64,000 nt of DNA from Clostridia bacterium (GTDB lineage Bacteria; Bacillota; Clostridia; Christensenellales; Borkfalkiaceae), in assembly GCA_017468085.1 (NCBI GenBank), contig JAFUJR010000032.1, forward strand, positions 62,001-126,000, given 5' to 3'. The position numbers and the translations under genes were made by a program. Positions 54,382-63,118 of this stretch are shown one piece after another. How positions within the stretch are numbered: position 1 is the stretch's first letter; each line of letters opens with the position of its first letter. Below the pieces are notes generated by a model. That model did no database searches and was not told where the DNA came from. It saw only the letters and a list, made by a program, of their open reading frames with translations.

Positions 54382-55137
54382 TTATAAAACGACCTCCTTG
54401 GCATTGAACACAGGGCCGTCTTTGCATACGCGCGCACGCTGTCCGTTCGTCTGATCGCAAACGCAAACAAGACACGCGCCGATGCCGCAACCCATTCTTT
54501 CCTCTAAGGAAACGTAGCAAGGCAAATCCTCTTTTTCTGCAAGCGCTTTCAATGCACGGAGCATAGGCGTCGGTCCGCACGCAAGCACCACGTCGGGACG
54601 GTTGCCCTTTTCAAGGTCTGCCGCAAACGCCTGCACGGCGTTCATTTGCGCGCCGTAGCTTCCGTCGTCCGTAACGGCGATAAATTTTTGCGCTTTTGCA
54701 AATTCTTCCACGCCGCACACTGCGCCTTGGTTGCGATAACCGATGTACGCTGCAATATCCTTTTTGTCTTTATAAGCGCGAAGCACGGAAATGAGCGGAA
54801 ACACGCCCACACCGCCGCCGACAAGGGCGACTTTTTGTTCCGTTTCCTCAACGTAAAACCCGTTACCCAGCGGCATCAATACGTTTAAACGCGTACCTGC
54901 CCCCATGTTTTTGAGCTTTTGCGTTCCTTGCCCCTTGATTTGGTAACAGAAAGTAACTTCGTTACCCTCCGTTTTGCAAACGGCGATAGGACGGCGCAAA
55001 AGGTGAGTGCCGTCGATGGAAATATTCCCAAATTGCCCCGCACGCACGCAAGGCTCTTCACCGAGGTCAAAGGTTACTGCAAAAATGTTGTCCGCAATTT
55101 GTTCGTTTTTGATAATGGTTGCGATATAGTCTTTCAT
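54382..55137 (-). CDS. pyrK: Dihydroorotate dehydrogenase electron transfer subunit
   Basis: FAD and [2Fe-2S] subunit that passes electrons from PyrD to NAD+. 251 residues with FAD segment LLRRPIAVCKTEG, NAD-binding ALVGGGVGVFPL, CGPTPMLRAL and the iron-sulfur cysteines in RMGCGIGACLVCVCDQ...CKDGPVF. Standard partner of a class 1B PyrD. Confidence 0.95.
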   Translation of the reverse strand: MKDYIATIIKNEQIADNIFAVTFDLGEEPCVRAGQFGNISIDGTHLLRRPIAVCKTEGNEVTFCYQIKGQGTQKLKNMGAGTRLNVLMPLGNGFYVEETEQKVALVGGGVGVFPLISVLRAYKDKKDIAAYIGYRNQGAVCGVEEFAKAQKFIAVTDDGSYGAQMNAVQAFAADLEKGNRPDVVLACGPTPMLRALKALAEKEDLPCYVSLEERMGCGIGACLVCVCDQTNGQRARVCKDGPVFNAKEVVL

Positions 55138-55160
55138 AAAAGCACCTGTTTTTAAATGTA

Positions 55161-55208
55161 AATGCGTTCCGCAAATGCTGAATGCGGAATGCTGAACGCT
55201 GAAATGCG
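55161..55208. repeat. GCTGAATGCG intergenic repeat, copy 2
   Basis: AATGCTGAATGCGGAATGCT followed by GAACGCTGAAATGCG, between pyrF and pyrK. It shares the GCTGAATGCG unit with 30443-30466, the only other cluster in the window. Confidence 0.5.
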
Positions 55209-55224
55209 ACGCATATACGCCGTT

Positions 55225-56130
55225 TTAACCCATAACTCCGATTACGGACGCCAAATCCTTTTGCATCGCAATGCACGCCTCGCGCGCCGCTTCGTAATAC
55301 GTGCCGCCGTTCTTTTTATAAGCGCACAGAATGCCGCGCGAATTGTTGACTACGCCGCCGAGTCCGTTTTCTTTAAAGCAACTTTTCAACATTTCCGCTT
55401 TGCCGCCCTGCGCGCCGTAGCCGGGGATAAGGAAGAAGGTGTGGGGCAACGCTTCGCGAAGACGAGCCGCCTCCGCAGGGTGCGTCGCGCCGACCACCGC
55501 GCCGACTGCGGAATAGCCGTATTTACCGACGGTACTCTCCCCCCATTTTTCCACCAAACCGCCCACGTACTCGTACATGGGTACTCCGTTTTCCAAAATC
55601 ACGTTTTGGATTTCCGCGCCCGAGGGGTTAGAGGTCTTTACCAAAACGAAAATACCTTTATCGTGCTTTTCGCACTCTTCCACGAAAGGCAAAATACCGT
55701 CCGAGCCGAGATAGCCGTTGACGGTAACGTAGTCGGACGGGAAGGCTTTCAGCGCGCCGTCGTTCACCTGCGTTTCGCCAAGGAACGCCTTTGCATAGCA
55801 GGAAGCCGTAGAGCCGATGTCGTTGCGCTTTGCGTCCGCGATGACGTACAAGCCCTTGGCTTTCGCGTATTTCAAGGTTTCGAGGTAGGTTTTCATCCCT
55901 GCCGCGCCGTACATTTCGTAATAGGCGATTTGCACCTTTACAGAAGGCACGATATCCGCGATGTTATCCACGAGTTTTTTATTAAATTCCAAAACGCGTT
56001 CCGCAACGTCCTCAAAGGTCTTTGCGCCCGCTTTCATATCGTCGGGAAGATAGTCAAAGAGGGTATCCAAACCCACACAGGTAGGATTTTGGGTTGCGAT
56101 AATACCGTCGATAAGTTTATCCGTAATCAT
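55225..56130 (-). CDS. pyrF: Orotidine-5'-phosphate decarboxylase, type 2
   Basis: Converts OMP to UMP. 301 residues, the longer PyrF type. NPTCVGLDTLFDYLP, the catalytic ADAKRNDIGSTA, DYVTVNGYLGSDG, and LIPGYGAQGG near the end. GGAG lies ten nt before the ATG. It follows the HTH/GIY-YIG gene by 29 bp. Confidence 0.95.
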   Translation of the reverse strand: MITDKLIDGIIATQNPTCVGLDTLFDYLPDDMKAGAKTFEDVAERVLEFNKKLVDNIADIVPSVKVQIAYYEMYGAAGMKTYLETLKYAKAKGLYVIADAKRNDIGSTASCYAKAFLGETQVNDGALKAFPSDYVTVNGYLGSDGILPFVEECEKHDKGIFVLVKTSNPSGAEIQNVILENGVPMYEYVGGLVEKWGESTVGKYGYSAVGAVVGATHPAEAARLREALPHTFFLIPGYGAQGGKAEMLKSCFKENGLGGVVNNSRGILCAYKKNGGTYYEAAREACIAMQKDLASVIGVMG

Positions 56131-56159
56131 AGTTTCATACTCCTGATAAATTAAAATAT

Positions 56160-57026
56160 TTATTCAACTCTGTTCTCAATATCCCAAAGTTTCGCTTTCT
56201 TGTATGTAAAGAAATGCGGTCCACATACTCCTCGCTGTTTACCAAGTAGCTGTTTTGCGACTCCTGTAAGCGACATTATTTGACCATTGTATTCGACTTT
56301 TCGATCATCAACAACTTTACAAACCACTGATTCATCTTTTTTATAAGTTAAAATTGCACCCACAGGAATTTTCCATTCAGAAAAAGTGAAATTACTTGAA
56401 CGAGTTTTATTCTCGGTTTCTATTTTCTTTGCCTCTTTCTCTTCTTTTTTTTCCGTCTCATTAAGCGGAACTTTACATAATCTATGAGAATAATTATGAA
56501 TTTCTGCTATTGCCTCTAAAAGCTCATAGGCATCCTCGGGCGCCATAGCATAAAATTCTCGCTCTCTCTTTTTCTTCCCATTCTCAACCTCAATCGCTCG
56601 AAGCTCGGGATTTAATTTGTCAATGATTGCATGGAGTTGTTTATCGGAAAGCCTCGAATTTACAGCATAGGTTGCATATACTCTAAAAGAGAAAGGCACA
56701 CAAACACTGCGATTAAAATGTTGTAATCTTTCTTTTACATCGTCTGCATAACCAATTTTGACATACGCAGGAAACGACGGATTTGTTAATATATAAATAT
56801 ATCCTTTTGTTCTTTCGATATCGTTTGGATTTTTCAACAACTCATCCGTAGTACAATCAAAAAACTCTGACAATAAAAGCAAGGTATCAAAATCACAATG
56901 GCGTTTATTGGTTTCGTATAAAGCGATTGTGTTTCTTGTTAAGTTGGTCTGAATCGCCAACTCTTCTTGTGTGAGCTTTTTTTGCTTTCTTAACCTCTTT
57001 AAGTTTTCCGCAAAATAATTCTTCAT
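56160..57026 (-). CDS. HTH + GIY-YIG-like nuclease fusion inside the pyr operon
   Basis: 288 residues in three parts: an XRE helix-turn-helix (about 5-62; LTQEELAIQTNLTRNTIALYE), a GIY-YIG/T5orf172-like domain (about 73-165; GYIYILTNPS...YVKIGYADDVKERL, with Arg100 in the expected place), and a C-terminal domain (about 215-288; SEWKIPVGAILTYKKDESVV) resembling DUF4357/RAMA-type modules. A Lys/Glu-rich linker separates the last two. The pyrC stop and this ATG overlap as TAATG, with GGAAGG upstream, so it is translationally coupled to pyrC. It is AT-richer than its neighbours. Domain calls are from memory of motifs. Confidence 0.75.
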   Translation of the reverse strand: MKNYFAENLKRLRKQKKLTQEELAIQTNLTRNTIALYETNKRHCDFDTLLLLSEFFDCTTDELLKNPNDIERTKGYIYILTNPSFPAYVKIGYADDVKERLQHFNRSVCVPFSFRVYATYAVNSRLSDKQLHAIIDKLNPELRAIEVENGKKKREREFYAMAPEDAYELLEAIAEIHNYSHRLCKVPLNETEKKEEKEAKKIETENKTRSSNFTFSEWKIPVGAILTYKKDESVVCKVVDDRKVEYNGQIMSLTGVAKQLLGKQRGVCGPHFFTYKKAKLWDIENRVE

Positions 57027-58300
57027 TAGCATCCTTCCTTATCAAAGTACTTTACTTCACCGTCTACGATAGTGTATGCTATCGCGCCGTACAATTCCGT
57101 GCCGCCGAAGGGATTATTTTTGCCCTTGCTGACAAATTTTTCGGGGTCAACGACCCACTTTTCGTCCAAGTTCGCAATCGTGAAATCGGCAACCTTGCCC
57201 TCTGCAATTTCGCCGCCGTCAAGCCCCAAAATGCGCGCGGGCGCGGCGGACATTTTGTCCGCGATTTCGTTCAAGGTAAGCACTCCTGCTTTATAGAGGT
57301 TGGTGATAGCAAAGCCAAACGAAGTTTCGATGCCGCTGATACCGAACGCCGCGACGTCGTATTCCACGTTCTTGTCGTCGATATGGTGCGGGGCGTGATC
57401 GGTTACGATACAATCAATCGTGCCGTCCTTCAAGCCCTCTAAAATCGCCTGCTTGTCCACTTCTTCGCGAATGGGCGGATTGACCTTCGTGTTCGTGTCG
57501 TAGGTCTTGATGATTTCGTCCGTAAAGGAATAGTAGTGCGGGCAGGTTTCCGCCGTTACTTTGATACCTGCCCTCTTTGCGTCGCGGATCATGCGCACGC
57601 CGCTGTACGTGGATACGTGGCAGATATGCACGGGGCAGTTTAAAGTTTCCGCAAGGGAAATTTCACGCGCGATAATGACGTCCTCCGCGCTTCTGGGAAT
57701 CCCGCGAATGCCCGCTATCGTTGCGCTTAACCCCTCGTGTACCGAGCCGCCGTCTACAAGGTCTTTGTCCTCGCAATGGCACAGACAGAGCATATCAAAG
57801 CCTTTTGCGTATTCCATGGCAAGGCGCATAAGACGAGCGTTTTTGACGGCTACGCCGTCGTCGGAGATGGCGACTGCGCCCGCTTTTTTCATGCTTGCAA
57901 TGCCTGCCATTTCCTCCCCTTTTAAGCCCTTGGTAATTGCGCCGACGGGGTGGATTTTGCAAAGGTTTACCTCTTTTGCTCTCGTTTTGATATAGGTAAC
58001 GACGACTTTATTATCGGCAACGGGGTTGGTGTTGGGCATACAGCATACTTGCGTAAAGCCGCCCTTGACCGCCGCCCTTGCGCCGCTTTCGATATCCTCT
58101 TTTTTCTCGAAGCCGGGTTCGCGAAGGTGAACGTGCATATCGATCAAGCCGGGAAAGACGTGCAAGCCCTCCGCGTTGATTTCTTCGCCGCCGTTTGCAG
58201 GGATATAATCGGCAATTTTGAGGATTTTTCCGTTTTCGACAAGAATATCTTTCTTTTCAACCGTGTTCTTTAATACTACGTTTCCGCCGCGGATAATCAT
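57026..58300 (-). CDS. pyrC: Dihydroorotase
   Basis: Zinc amidohydrolase that cyclises carbamoyl aspartate. 424 residues, class I: metal motif GLIDMHVHLREPG, GGFTQVCCMPNTNPV, histidines in LCHCED and PVHICHVST, and DCIVTDHAPHH. It overlaps pyrB by 4 bp upstream and shares its stop with the following ATG. Confidence 0.96.
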   Translation of the reverse strand: MIIRGGNVVLKNTVEKKDILVENGKILKIADYIPANGGEEINAEGLHVFPGLIDMHVHLREPGFEKKEDIESGARAAVKGGFTQVCCMPNTNPVADNKVVVTYIKTRAKEVNLCKIHPVGAITKGLKGEEMAGIASMKKAGAVAISDDGVAVKNARLMRLAMEYAKGFDMLCLCHCEDKDLVDGGSVHEGLSATIAGIRGIPRSAEDVIIAREISLAETLNCPVHICHVSTYSGVRMIRDAKRAGIKVTAETCPHYYSFTDEIIKTYDTNTKVNPPIREEVDKQAILEGLKDGTIDCIVTDHAPHHIDDKNVEYDVAAFGISGIETSFGFAITNLYKAGVLTLNEIADKMSAAPARILGLDGGEIAEGKVADFTIANLDEKWVVDPEKFVSKGKNNPFGGTELYGAIAYTIVDGEVKYFDKEGC

Positions 58301-59229
58301 AAGCCTTGCTCCTTTCTGTATTCGTTCAAGAGGGTGAGCGCCGCCATACGCACCGCTACGCCCGAAAGTACTTGGTCCTCAATGCGACTTCTATCGTGGT
58401 CGATTACGCCGCTCGTCAGCTCTACGCCGCGGTTTACAGGCCCGGGGTGCAGGATAATTGCATGGGGTTTTGCCAAGGCAAGATGGCTTTCGTTTACGCC
58501 GTAATTCGCCGCGTATTCGCCAAGCGAAGGGAAATTGCCCGCCTTTTGGCGTTCGAGCTGAATGCGCAAGCCCATCACCACGTCCGCGCCGTCCAACGCT
58601 TCCTCGCGAGAGGCGCAAATTTTTGCGCCGAGCTTATCCAGCCCCGTGGGGATAAGGGTTTGAGGCGCGAACATCGCAACCTCCGCGCCCATCGTCTTTA
58701 AACCGAAGAGGTTGGATTTTGCCACGCGCGAGTGCTTGATATCCCCCAAAATAGCAACCTTTAAGCCTTTGAGCGAACCGAACGTTTCACGCATCGTCAA
58801 CATATCCAAAAGCGCCTGCGTGGGGTGTTCGTTGATGCCGTCGCCCGCATTGAGTACGCCCGCCTTCACCGTCTTGGCGAGAAGATAGGGAGCGCCGCCC
58901 ATGGGATGGCGCATTACGATAAAATCGTTTCTTTGCGCGTCGAGGGTCTTGCCGGTGTCGACGAGCGTTTCCCCTTTGGCAACCGAAGAAGTGCCCGCTT
59001 GGATATTCACGGTTGTCGCGCCGAGATATTTCGCCGCTTGTTCAAAGCTCGTACGCGTTCTCGTGCTGTTTTCATAGAAGAGCACCGTTACCGTTTTACC
59101 GTCTAAATAGTTCATTTTCTTTTCGCCGCGCTTGATACGGTTTTTGAAATCCTGCGCCAAATCGAGGATTTCCGTAATTTCCGCTTCGGACGCGTCGATC
59201 AGCCCCAACAGGTCTTTTCTTTTGAGCAT
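58297..59229 (-). CDS. pyrB: Aspartate carbamoyltransferase catalytic subunit
   Basis: Condenses carbamoyl phosphate and aspartate. 310 residues: FYENSTRTRTSFEQAAKYLG carbamoyl-phosphate motif, MRHPMGGAPYL, GDGINEHPTQALLDMLT and HPGPVNRGVEL. No regulatory PyrI gene is present. First gene of the pyr operon, with AAGGAG before the ATG. Confidence 0.96.
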   Translation of the reverse strand: MLKRKDLLGLIDASEAEITEILDLAQDFKNRIKRGEKKMNYLDGKTVTVLFYENSTRTRTSFEQAAKYLGATTVNIQAGTSSVAKGETLVDTGKTLDAQRNDFIVMRHPMGGAPYLLAKTVKAGVLNAGDGINEHPTQALLDMLTMRETFGSLKGLKVAILGDIKHSRVAKSNLFGLKTMGAEVAMFAPQTLIPTGLDKLGAKICASREEALDGADVVMGLRIQLERQKAGNFPSLGEYAANYGVNESHLALAKPHAIILHPGPVNRGVELTSGVIDHDRSRIEDQVLSGVAVRMAALTLLNEYRKEQGL

Positions 59230-59293
59230 AACCTTCTCCTTGTGATTTAAAGATTGTTAAACAAAAGTTTAACACCGTTTTATTCCATCGTCT

Positions 59294-59322
59294 ATTATAA
59301 CACGATTTCTTTACAAAGTAAA
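59294..59322 (-). promoter_or_regulatory. Promoter of the pyr operon
   Basis: Minus strand TTTACT (59317-59322), 17-bp spacer, TATAAT (59294-59299). The leader is about 65 nt with a perfect GTTAAAC-TTTT-GTTTAAC stem; it is too short for a PyrR attenuator. Confidence 0.75.
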
Positions 59323-59358
59323 GGGTTCAAACGCCGTTTTTTTAGCATTTGAACCCTT
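59321..59358 (-). terminator. Terminator of the phosphoesterase gene
   Basis: AAGGGTTCAAA/TTTGAACCCTT stem just after the phosphoesterase stop; it overlaps the -35 of the pyr promoter. Confidence 0.65.
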
Positions 59359-59369
59359 TTTATTAAAAA

Positions 59370-60065
59370 TCAATAGATTTTTACCAAACGGAAACCCACC
59401 TTGTCGCAAGAGGTGAGCACGTATTCCACTTCTCCGCGCCAAGTTTTGAGGGGAAAGTACGCCGCGCCGTGGATATGCCCGAACACCGCCTTTTCCACGC
59501 CGTTACTTTCAAACAACTCGGTGAAGAGAGTGCTTTCGTTCTTTAACCCAAAAGGCGGATAATGTATCATCGCAATCAGTCTATCCCCTTCTTGCTTGAG
59601 CTTTTCCGCGTCCGCAAAGGCAAGACGAAACCTCTCCGCTTCGCGAAGGTATAGCTTATTGTCCTGCTCCGTATAGTCGGCGCTGCCGGGGCAAGTCCAC
59701 CCGCGCGAGCCGACGATGACGAAATTTTCTATCCGTACTGCGTCCGTCTGTAAGAAAAAGAAGCTGTCGTTGGGCGCGCTGTCGCGGAGCTTGGTAATGC
59801 CGTTCCACCAATAATCGTGATTGCCGCGGATAAACACCTTTTTGCCCGGCAAATCGGCAAGCGCGCGCAAATCGACAAGCGCGTCTTCCAGCTTCATTGC
59901 CCAACTGATATCGCCTGCGATAAGCACGACGTCGTCCTCTTTTACCGTCGCCAGCCAATCGGATTTTATTTTTTCGAAATGTCCTTCCCAATTTCCGCCG
60001 AAAATATCCATCGGCTTATCCGAGGAAAAGGAAAGATGCAAATCGCTGATTGCATAAATATTCAT
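59370..60065 (-). CDS. Calcineurin-like metallophosphoesterase
   Basis: 231 residues with the full metal-binding set: AISDLHLS (DxH), IAGDISW (GDxx), IRGNHDYWW (GNHD), MIHYPPFG (H) and VFGHIHGAAY (GHxH). A cytoplasmic phosphodiesterase or phosphatase of unassigned substrate. Its -10 box ends only about 6 nt before the ATG and no ribosome site is present, so the mRNA should be leaderless. Confidence 0.9.
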   Translation of the reverse strand: MNIYAISDLHLSFSSDKPMDIFGGNWEGHFEKIKSDWLATVKEDDVVLIAGDISWAMKLEDALVDLRALADLPGKKVFIRGNHDYWWNGITKLRDSAPNDSFFFLQTDAVRIENFVIVGSRGWTCPGSADYTEQDNKLYLREAERFRLAFADAEKLKQEGDRLIAMIHYPPFGLKNESTLFTELFESNGVEKAVFGHIHGAAYFPLKTWRGEVEYVLTSCDKVGFRLVKIY

Positions 60066-60071
60066 ACTTTT

Positions 60072-60100
60072 ATTATAGACGGTTTTTCATACTTTGTCAA
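60072..60100 (-). promoter_or_regulatory. Promoter giving a leaderless phosphoesterase mRNA
   Basis: Minus strand TTGACA (60095-60100), 17-bp spacer, TATAAT (60072-60077); the ATG begins at 60065. Confidence 0.85.
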
Positions 60101-60124
60101 GATTTTCCAAAGGCAAACGGCAAA

Positions 60125-60146
60125 GAAAAACGGCGACTTTCGCCGC
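60125..60146 (-). terminator. Terminator of the 60243-60893 gene
   Basis: CGGCG-AAAGT-CGCCG stem followed by TTTTTC on the minus strand. Confidence 0.65.
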
Positions 60147-60242
60147 CGCTTAAGCATTAGGGAAATAAAGTATCGTCAGGGAATTTCACGCGCCCGTCCA
60201 AGGACGGTAAAACGACGGAGAAGCCAAGTCTATACCTTCGCT

Positions 60243-60893
60243 TTACTTTTTACAAGTCCGCCCCTGCGGATACAAAGGCAACTCAAAGAACCCTGCGCAG
60301 ACCTCTTGCGAGTATTCTTGTGCGGGCGGAATCGCGCAATAGCCGTAGCTGGGCACAAGCATTTCCACCGTCATCGAAACGCGCAAAATGATCGTTACGC
60401 ACAGACTTGCCGAAAAGCCTTCCGTTGCGGAAACAAAGGTCGCGTCGGGCGCAACCACGCTCATCACCGCGCTCACCGTAAAAGGCATAATGGAGGGGGC
60501 AGGTACGTAAAGAAGCACGTCAACGGGCAAGGAAACGGTTGCCGTCGCGCTCCCGTCTACGCCGTTCGCGTCCGTATATAAAACCTCTACCGGCACGCTC
60601 ACCGTCGCTTGCACGCGGGCGCATTGTTTGTCATGTTGCCGTTCGATATTCAAATTGGTTACCGTCGCAACACTACTCGTCGAGCGCGCGGAAACAAAGG
60701 TCAAGGGATATGTAGGATTTTCGGGAGTGAGGTCGGTAAGCGTAAGCGCGTAATTTTCCACCTGCGTTTGGCGAATACCCGCGTCGAAGATTTTTTCCGC
60801 TTGAATACATACCTTTTCCGTCAAGCCGTTTAAAGGATTACCCGTAATTGCGCACGGGCATTTATCCGATTGAAAATTAGAATAAAAGGACAT
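60243..60893 (-). CDS. Conserved clostridial-type hypothetical protein
   Basis: 216 residues beginning MSFYSNFQSDKCPCAITGNP and continuing LNGLTEKVCIQAEKIFDAGI. The EKVCIQ..KIFDA segment is one I associate with uncharacterised Clostridia proteins. The middle is a beta-rich region with alternating hydrophobic residues (VSVPVEVLYTDANG, VSLPVDVLLYVPAP) reminiscent of DUF3794-type spore or envelope proteins. AGGAGG precedes the ATG. A spore-coat or envelope role is a guess. Confidence 0.7.
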   Translation of the reverse strand: MSFYSNFQSDKCPCAITGNPLNGLTEKVCIQAEKIFDAGIRQTQVENYALTLTDLTPENPTYPLTFVSARSTSSVATVTNLNIERQHDKQCARVQATVSVPVEVLYTDANGVDGSATATVSLPVDVLLYVPAPSIMPFTVSAVMSVVAPDATFVSATEGFSASLCVTIILRVSMTVEMLVPSYGYCAIPPAQEYSQEVCAGFFELPLYPQGRTCKK

Positions 60894-61082
60894 AATCTAC
60901 CTCCTGTTACGAAGAAATCCGAAAAGGCGGTTTGCCCGTTTTTCGGTTGTTCGCGTTATTTGTTCTTATTATATCCTATGTCCCTATCCCCCTCTTTTGT
61001 GCAGGAAAAGTCTTTTCCTTTGGAAAACGGAACGCGCCCCGCGCTTAACGTTTGTACTCCATACATAAACCGCCGCGTTATT

Positions 61083-61364
61083 TTAAATCCGTACGGACAT
61101 ACCCACGTAAAAATCTTGCGTGCCGTTCAGCCGTTCAAACCGTCCTTCACTGCCGCAAAGCAAAGCTTTGGTATCTCCCTCGCGGACGGTGTACGCATTG
61201 CCTTTCGCAGACGGAATACGCAAAATCTGCCCTGCGTACGGTTGCGCCGTGAGGCTGTTTTCCTTTACCAAAAGTCGGGGCGAAACGCAAAAAAACGCCG
61301 CGATGGTTTGCACCGTCTGCCCCTCCTTCACTTTATAATATTTACAGTTTACCGCTTTTAACAT
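61083..61364 (-). CDS. LysM-domain protein
   Basis: 93 residues consisting of two LysM-like units: KYYKVKEGQTVQTIAAFFCV with ENSLTAQPYAGQILRIP, then NAYTVREGDTKALL...YVGMSVRI. No signal peptide is evident from this start, so it may be cytoplasmic until packaged, or a spore-associated protein. A TATAAT lies only 9 nt before the ATG, and no ribosome site is seen. It is divergent from the SpoVB-like gene. Confidence 0.75.
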   Translation of the reverse strand: MLKAVNCKYYKVKEGQTVQTIAAFFCVSPRLLVKENSLTAQPYAGQILRIPSAKGNAYTVREGDTKALLCGSEGRFERLNGTQDFYVGMSVRI

Positions 61365-61458
61365 TTGCTCTATTATATGCAAACAAGCCAGGAAAATATA
61401 CCGACGGTCTTTACGTAGTCGTCGTTCTATTTCAGGCGCTTGCTTCGTACAATAAAGT

Positions 61459-62997
61459 ATGAAAAATAAAGTGTATGCAAACGCAACCATCGTTACGGGG
61501 CTGTCCGTCGCGGAACGCGGTCTCGGTTTTTTATACCGCATCGTGCTTTCACGGCTTATCGGCGCGGAGGGGCTGGGCTTGTACCAAGTCGCCCTCTCTT
61601 TTTTTGCGCTCTTTCTCACCATCGGCTCGGGCGGCGTACCTATCACCGTCTCTCGCCTCATCAGCAAATACAAAGCGGAAAACAATACGCTGGGCGAAAG
61701 AAGCAGTGTGAGCGCGGGAGTAACGGCAAGTCTGCTCCTCACCCTCCCTTTCTGCATTATTTTTTGGATTTTTGGGGAGAAAATGACCTTTTTATTTACG
61801 GACGAACGGACTTTCTCCGTCTTCCGTATCCTGCTTTTGGGACTGACCTGCACCTGCATTTACGCCGTTATCCGCGGACATTTTTGGGGAAATAAGCAAT
61901 TTTTAGCGCCGTCCGTCATGGAGCTTTTGGAAGAAACGGTGATGGTGATTGCAGGCGTTTTACTGCTCAGAAAGGTATCCTCGCCCTTGTCGGGCGCAAA
62001 ACTTGCGGCGTGGGCAGTCGTCATTTCTTACTTCTTTTCTTTTGCCGTTTCCACCGCTTGGTTTTTTATCAAGGGCGGCAGGATTTCCTCCCCCAAAAAA
62101 CAGCTAAAACCGCTGTTCACCTCATCCCTGCCCATCACCTCCGTCCGCGCCTGCTCCTCTTTGGTCAATTCCGCCATCGCCGTTTTATTGCCCGCCATGC
62201 TCATCCGCGCAGGCTTTAACGAAACGGAAGCTTTGCAAATTTTCGGCGTAGTTTCGGGTATGGTTATCCCTATTTTATTTATTCCGTCCACGCTCATCGG
62301 CTCGCTTGCGCTCGTGCTCGTCCCCGAGCTTTCCGAAGATTTTTACCGCAAAAACTTCAAGCGGCTTTACACGAATATTGCGCGCGGATTAAAATTTGCT
62401 TTCCTCACCGCTTGCGCCATCACTCCTTTCTTTTTTGCGTTGGGCGAGGATTTCGGCGCGATACTTTTTAGCAACCCTTTGGCGGGCGAGATGATCAAGC
62501 GAAGCTGTTGGATTTTGTTGCCGATGAGTATCGCCATGATTTCTACGGCAATGCTCAACTCCTTGGGGTTTGAAAAGCAGACCTTTATCTTTTACTTCGT
62601 CGGCGCGGCATTTACGTTTGCGGGCATTTTGATTTTGCCAAAATTCTGCGGCGGCTACGCCTATTTAATCGGACTCGGCGCATGCTACGTCGCCACCGCC
62701 GTCTGCAACCTCGTTTTTTTGCTGAAAAAATGTCCAATTTATGCAAAACGGGGGAGGCAGGTATGCGTTCACGAATATTTACCTACCTTAATTGCCACCG
62801 CTTTTCTTTCCCTTTCCGCCCTTCTTTTACGCAACTTTTTTCAATATTTTACGGGCGCAGTACTGTCGATGATCTTCACAGGGCTTGCCGTGCTTATCGA
62901 AAGCATTTTGGTATATCTCGTTACGGGTGCGATTTCTTTTAAAGGTATTTTTGACCTTTTTAAGTCCAAAAAACGGACTTCTCACGGGAAAAATTGA
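61459..62997 (+). CDS. SpoVB/MurJ-like polysaccharide flippase (MATE-type)
   Basis: 512 residues, about 14 TM segments. N-terminal SVAERGLGFLYRIVLSRLIG followed by AEGLGLYQVALSF and SGGVPITVSRLIS are typical of the SpoVB branch of lipid II or polysaccharide flippases. It probably moves a lipid-linked wall or spore-cortex precursor across the membrane. A TACAAT -10 ends 5 nt before the ATG and no ribosome site is visible, so it is likely leaderless. Confidence 0.88.
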   Translation: MKNKVYANATIVTGLSVAERGLGFLYRIVLSRLIGAEGLGLYQVALSFFALFLTIGSGGVPITVSRLISKYKAENNTLGERSSVSAGVTASLLLTLPFCIIFWIFGEKMTFLFTDERTFSVFRILLLGLTCTCIYAVIRGHFWGNKQFLAPSVMELLEETVMVIAGVLLLRKVSSPLSGAKLAAWAVVISYFFSFAVSTAWFFIKGGRISSPKKQLKPLFTSSLPITSVRACSSLVNSAIAVLLPAMLIRAGFNETEALQIFGVVSGMVIPILFIPSTLIGSLALVLVPELSEDFYRKNFKRLYTNIARGLKFAFLTACAITPFFFALGEDFGAILFSNPLAGEMIKRSCWILLPMSIAMISTAMLNSLGFEKQTFIFYFVGAAFTFAGILILPKFCGGYAYLIGLGACYVATAVCNLVFLLKKCPIYAKRGRQVCVHEYLPTLIATAFLSLSALLLRNFFQYFTGAVLSMIFTGLAVLIESILVYLVTGAISFKGIFDLFKSKKRTSHGKN

Positions 62998-63037
62998 TTT
63001 TTCGCCTTTTTTTACCCAACTTTTTTCTTAACCCGTC

Positions 63038-63066
63038 TTGACAATTCCCCTTAGAAAGAGTACAAT
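63038..63066 (+). promoter_or_regulatory. Promoter of pgi
   Basis: TTGACA, 17-bp spacer, TACAAT. Confidence 0.8.
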
Positions 63067-63118
63067 AGAATAGAAATTAAGCGCGCCCCAATAGGCACGC
63101 AAAAATAAGGAGATTTTT

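Noticed and set aside
59230..59293. PyrR attenuator before pyrB
   Set aside because: The leader is about 65 nt with a single GTTAAAC/GTTTAAC stem and no antiterminator-terminator pair; no pyrR gene in the window.
60870..61361. 163-codon plus-strand ORF between the clostridial hypothetical and the SpoVB-like gene
   Set aside because: It overlaps the LysM gene antisense, has no ribosome site and no domain similarity that I can see.
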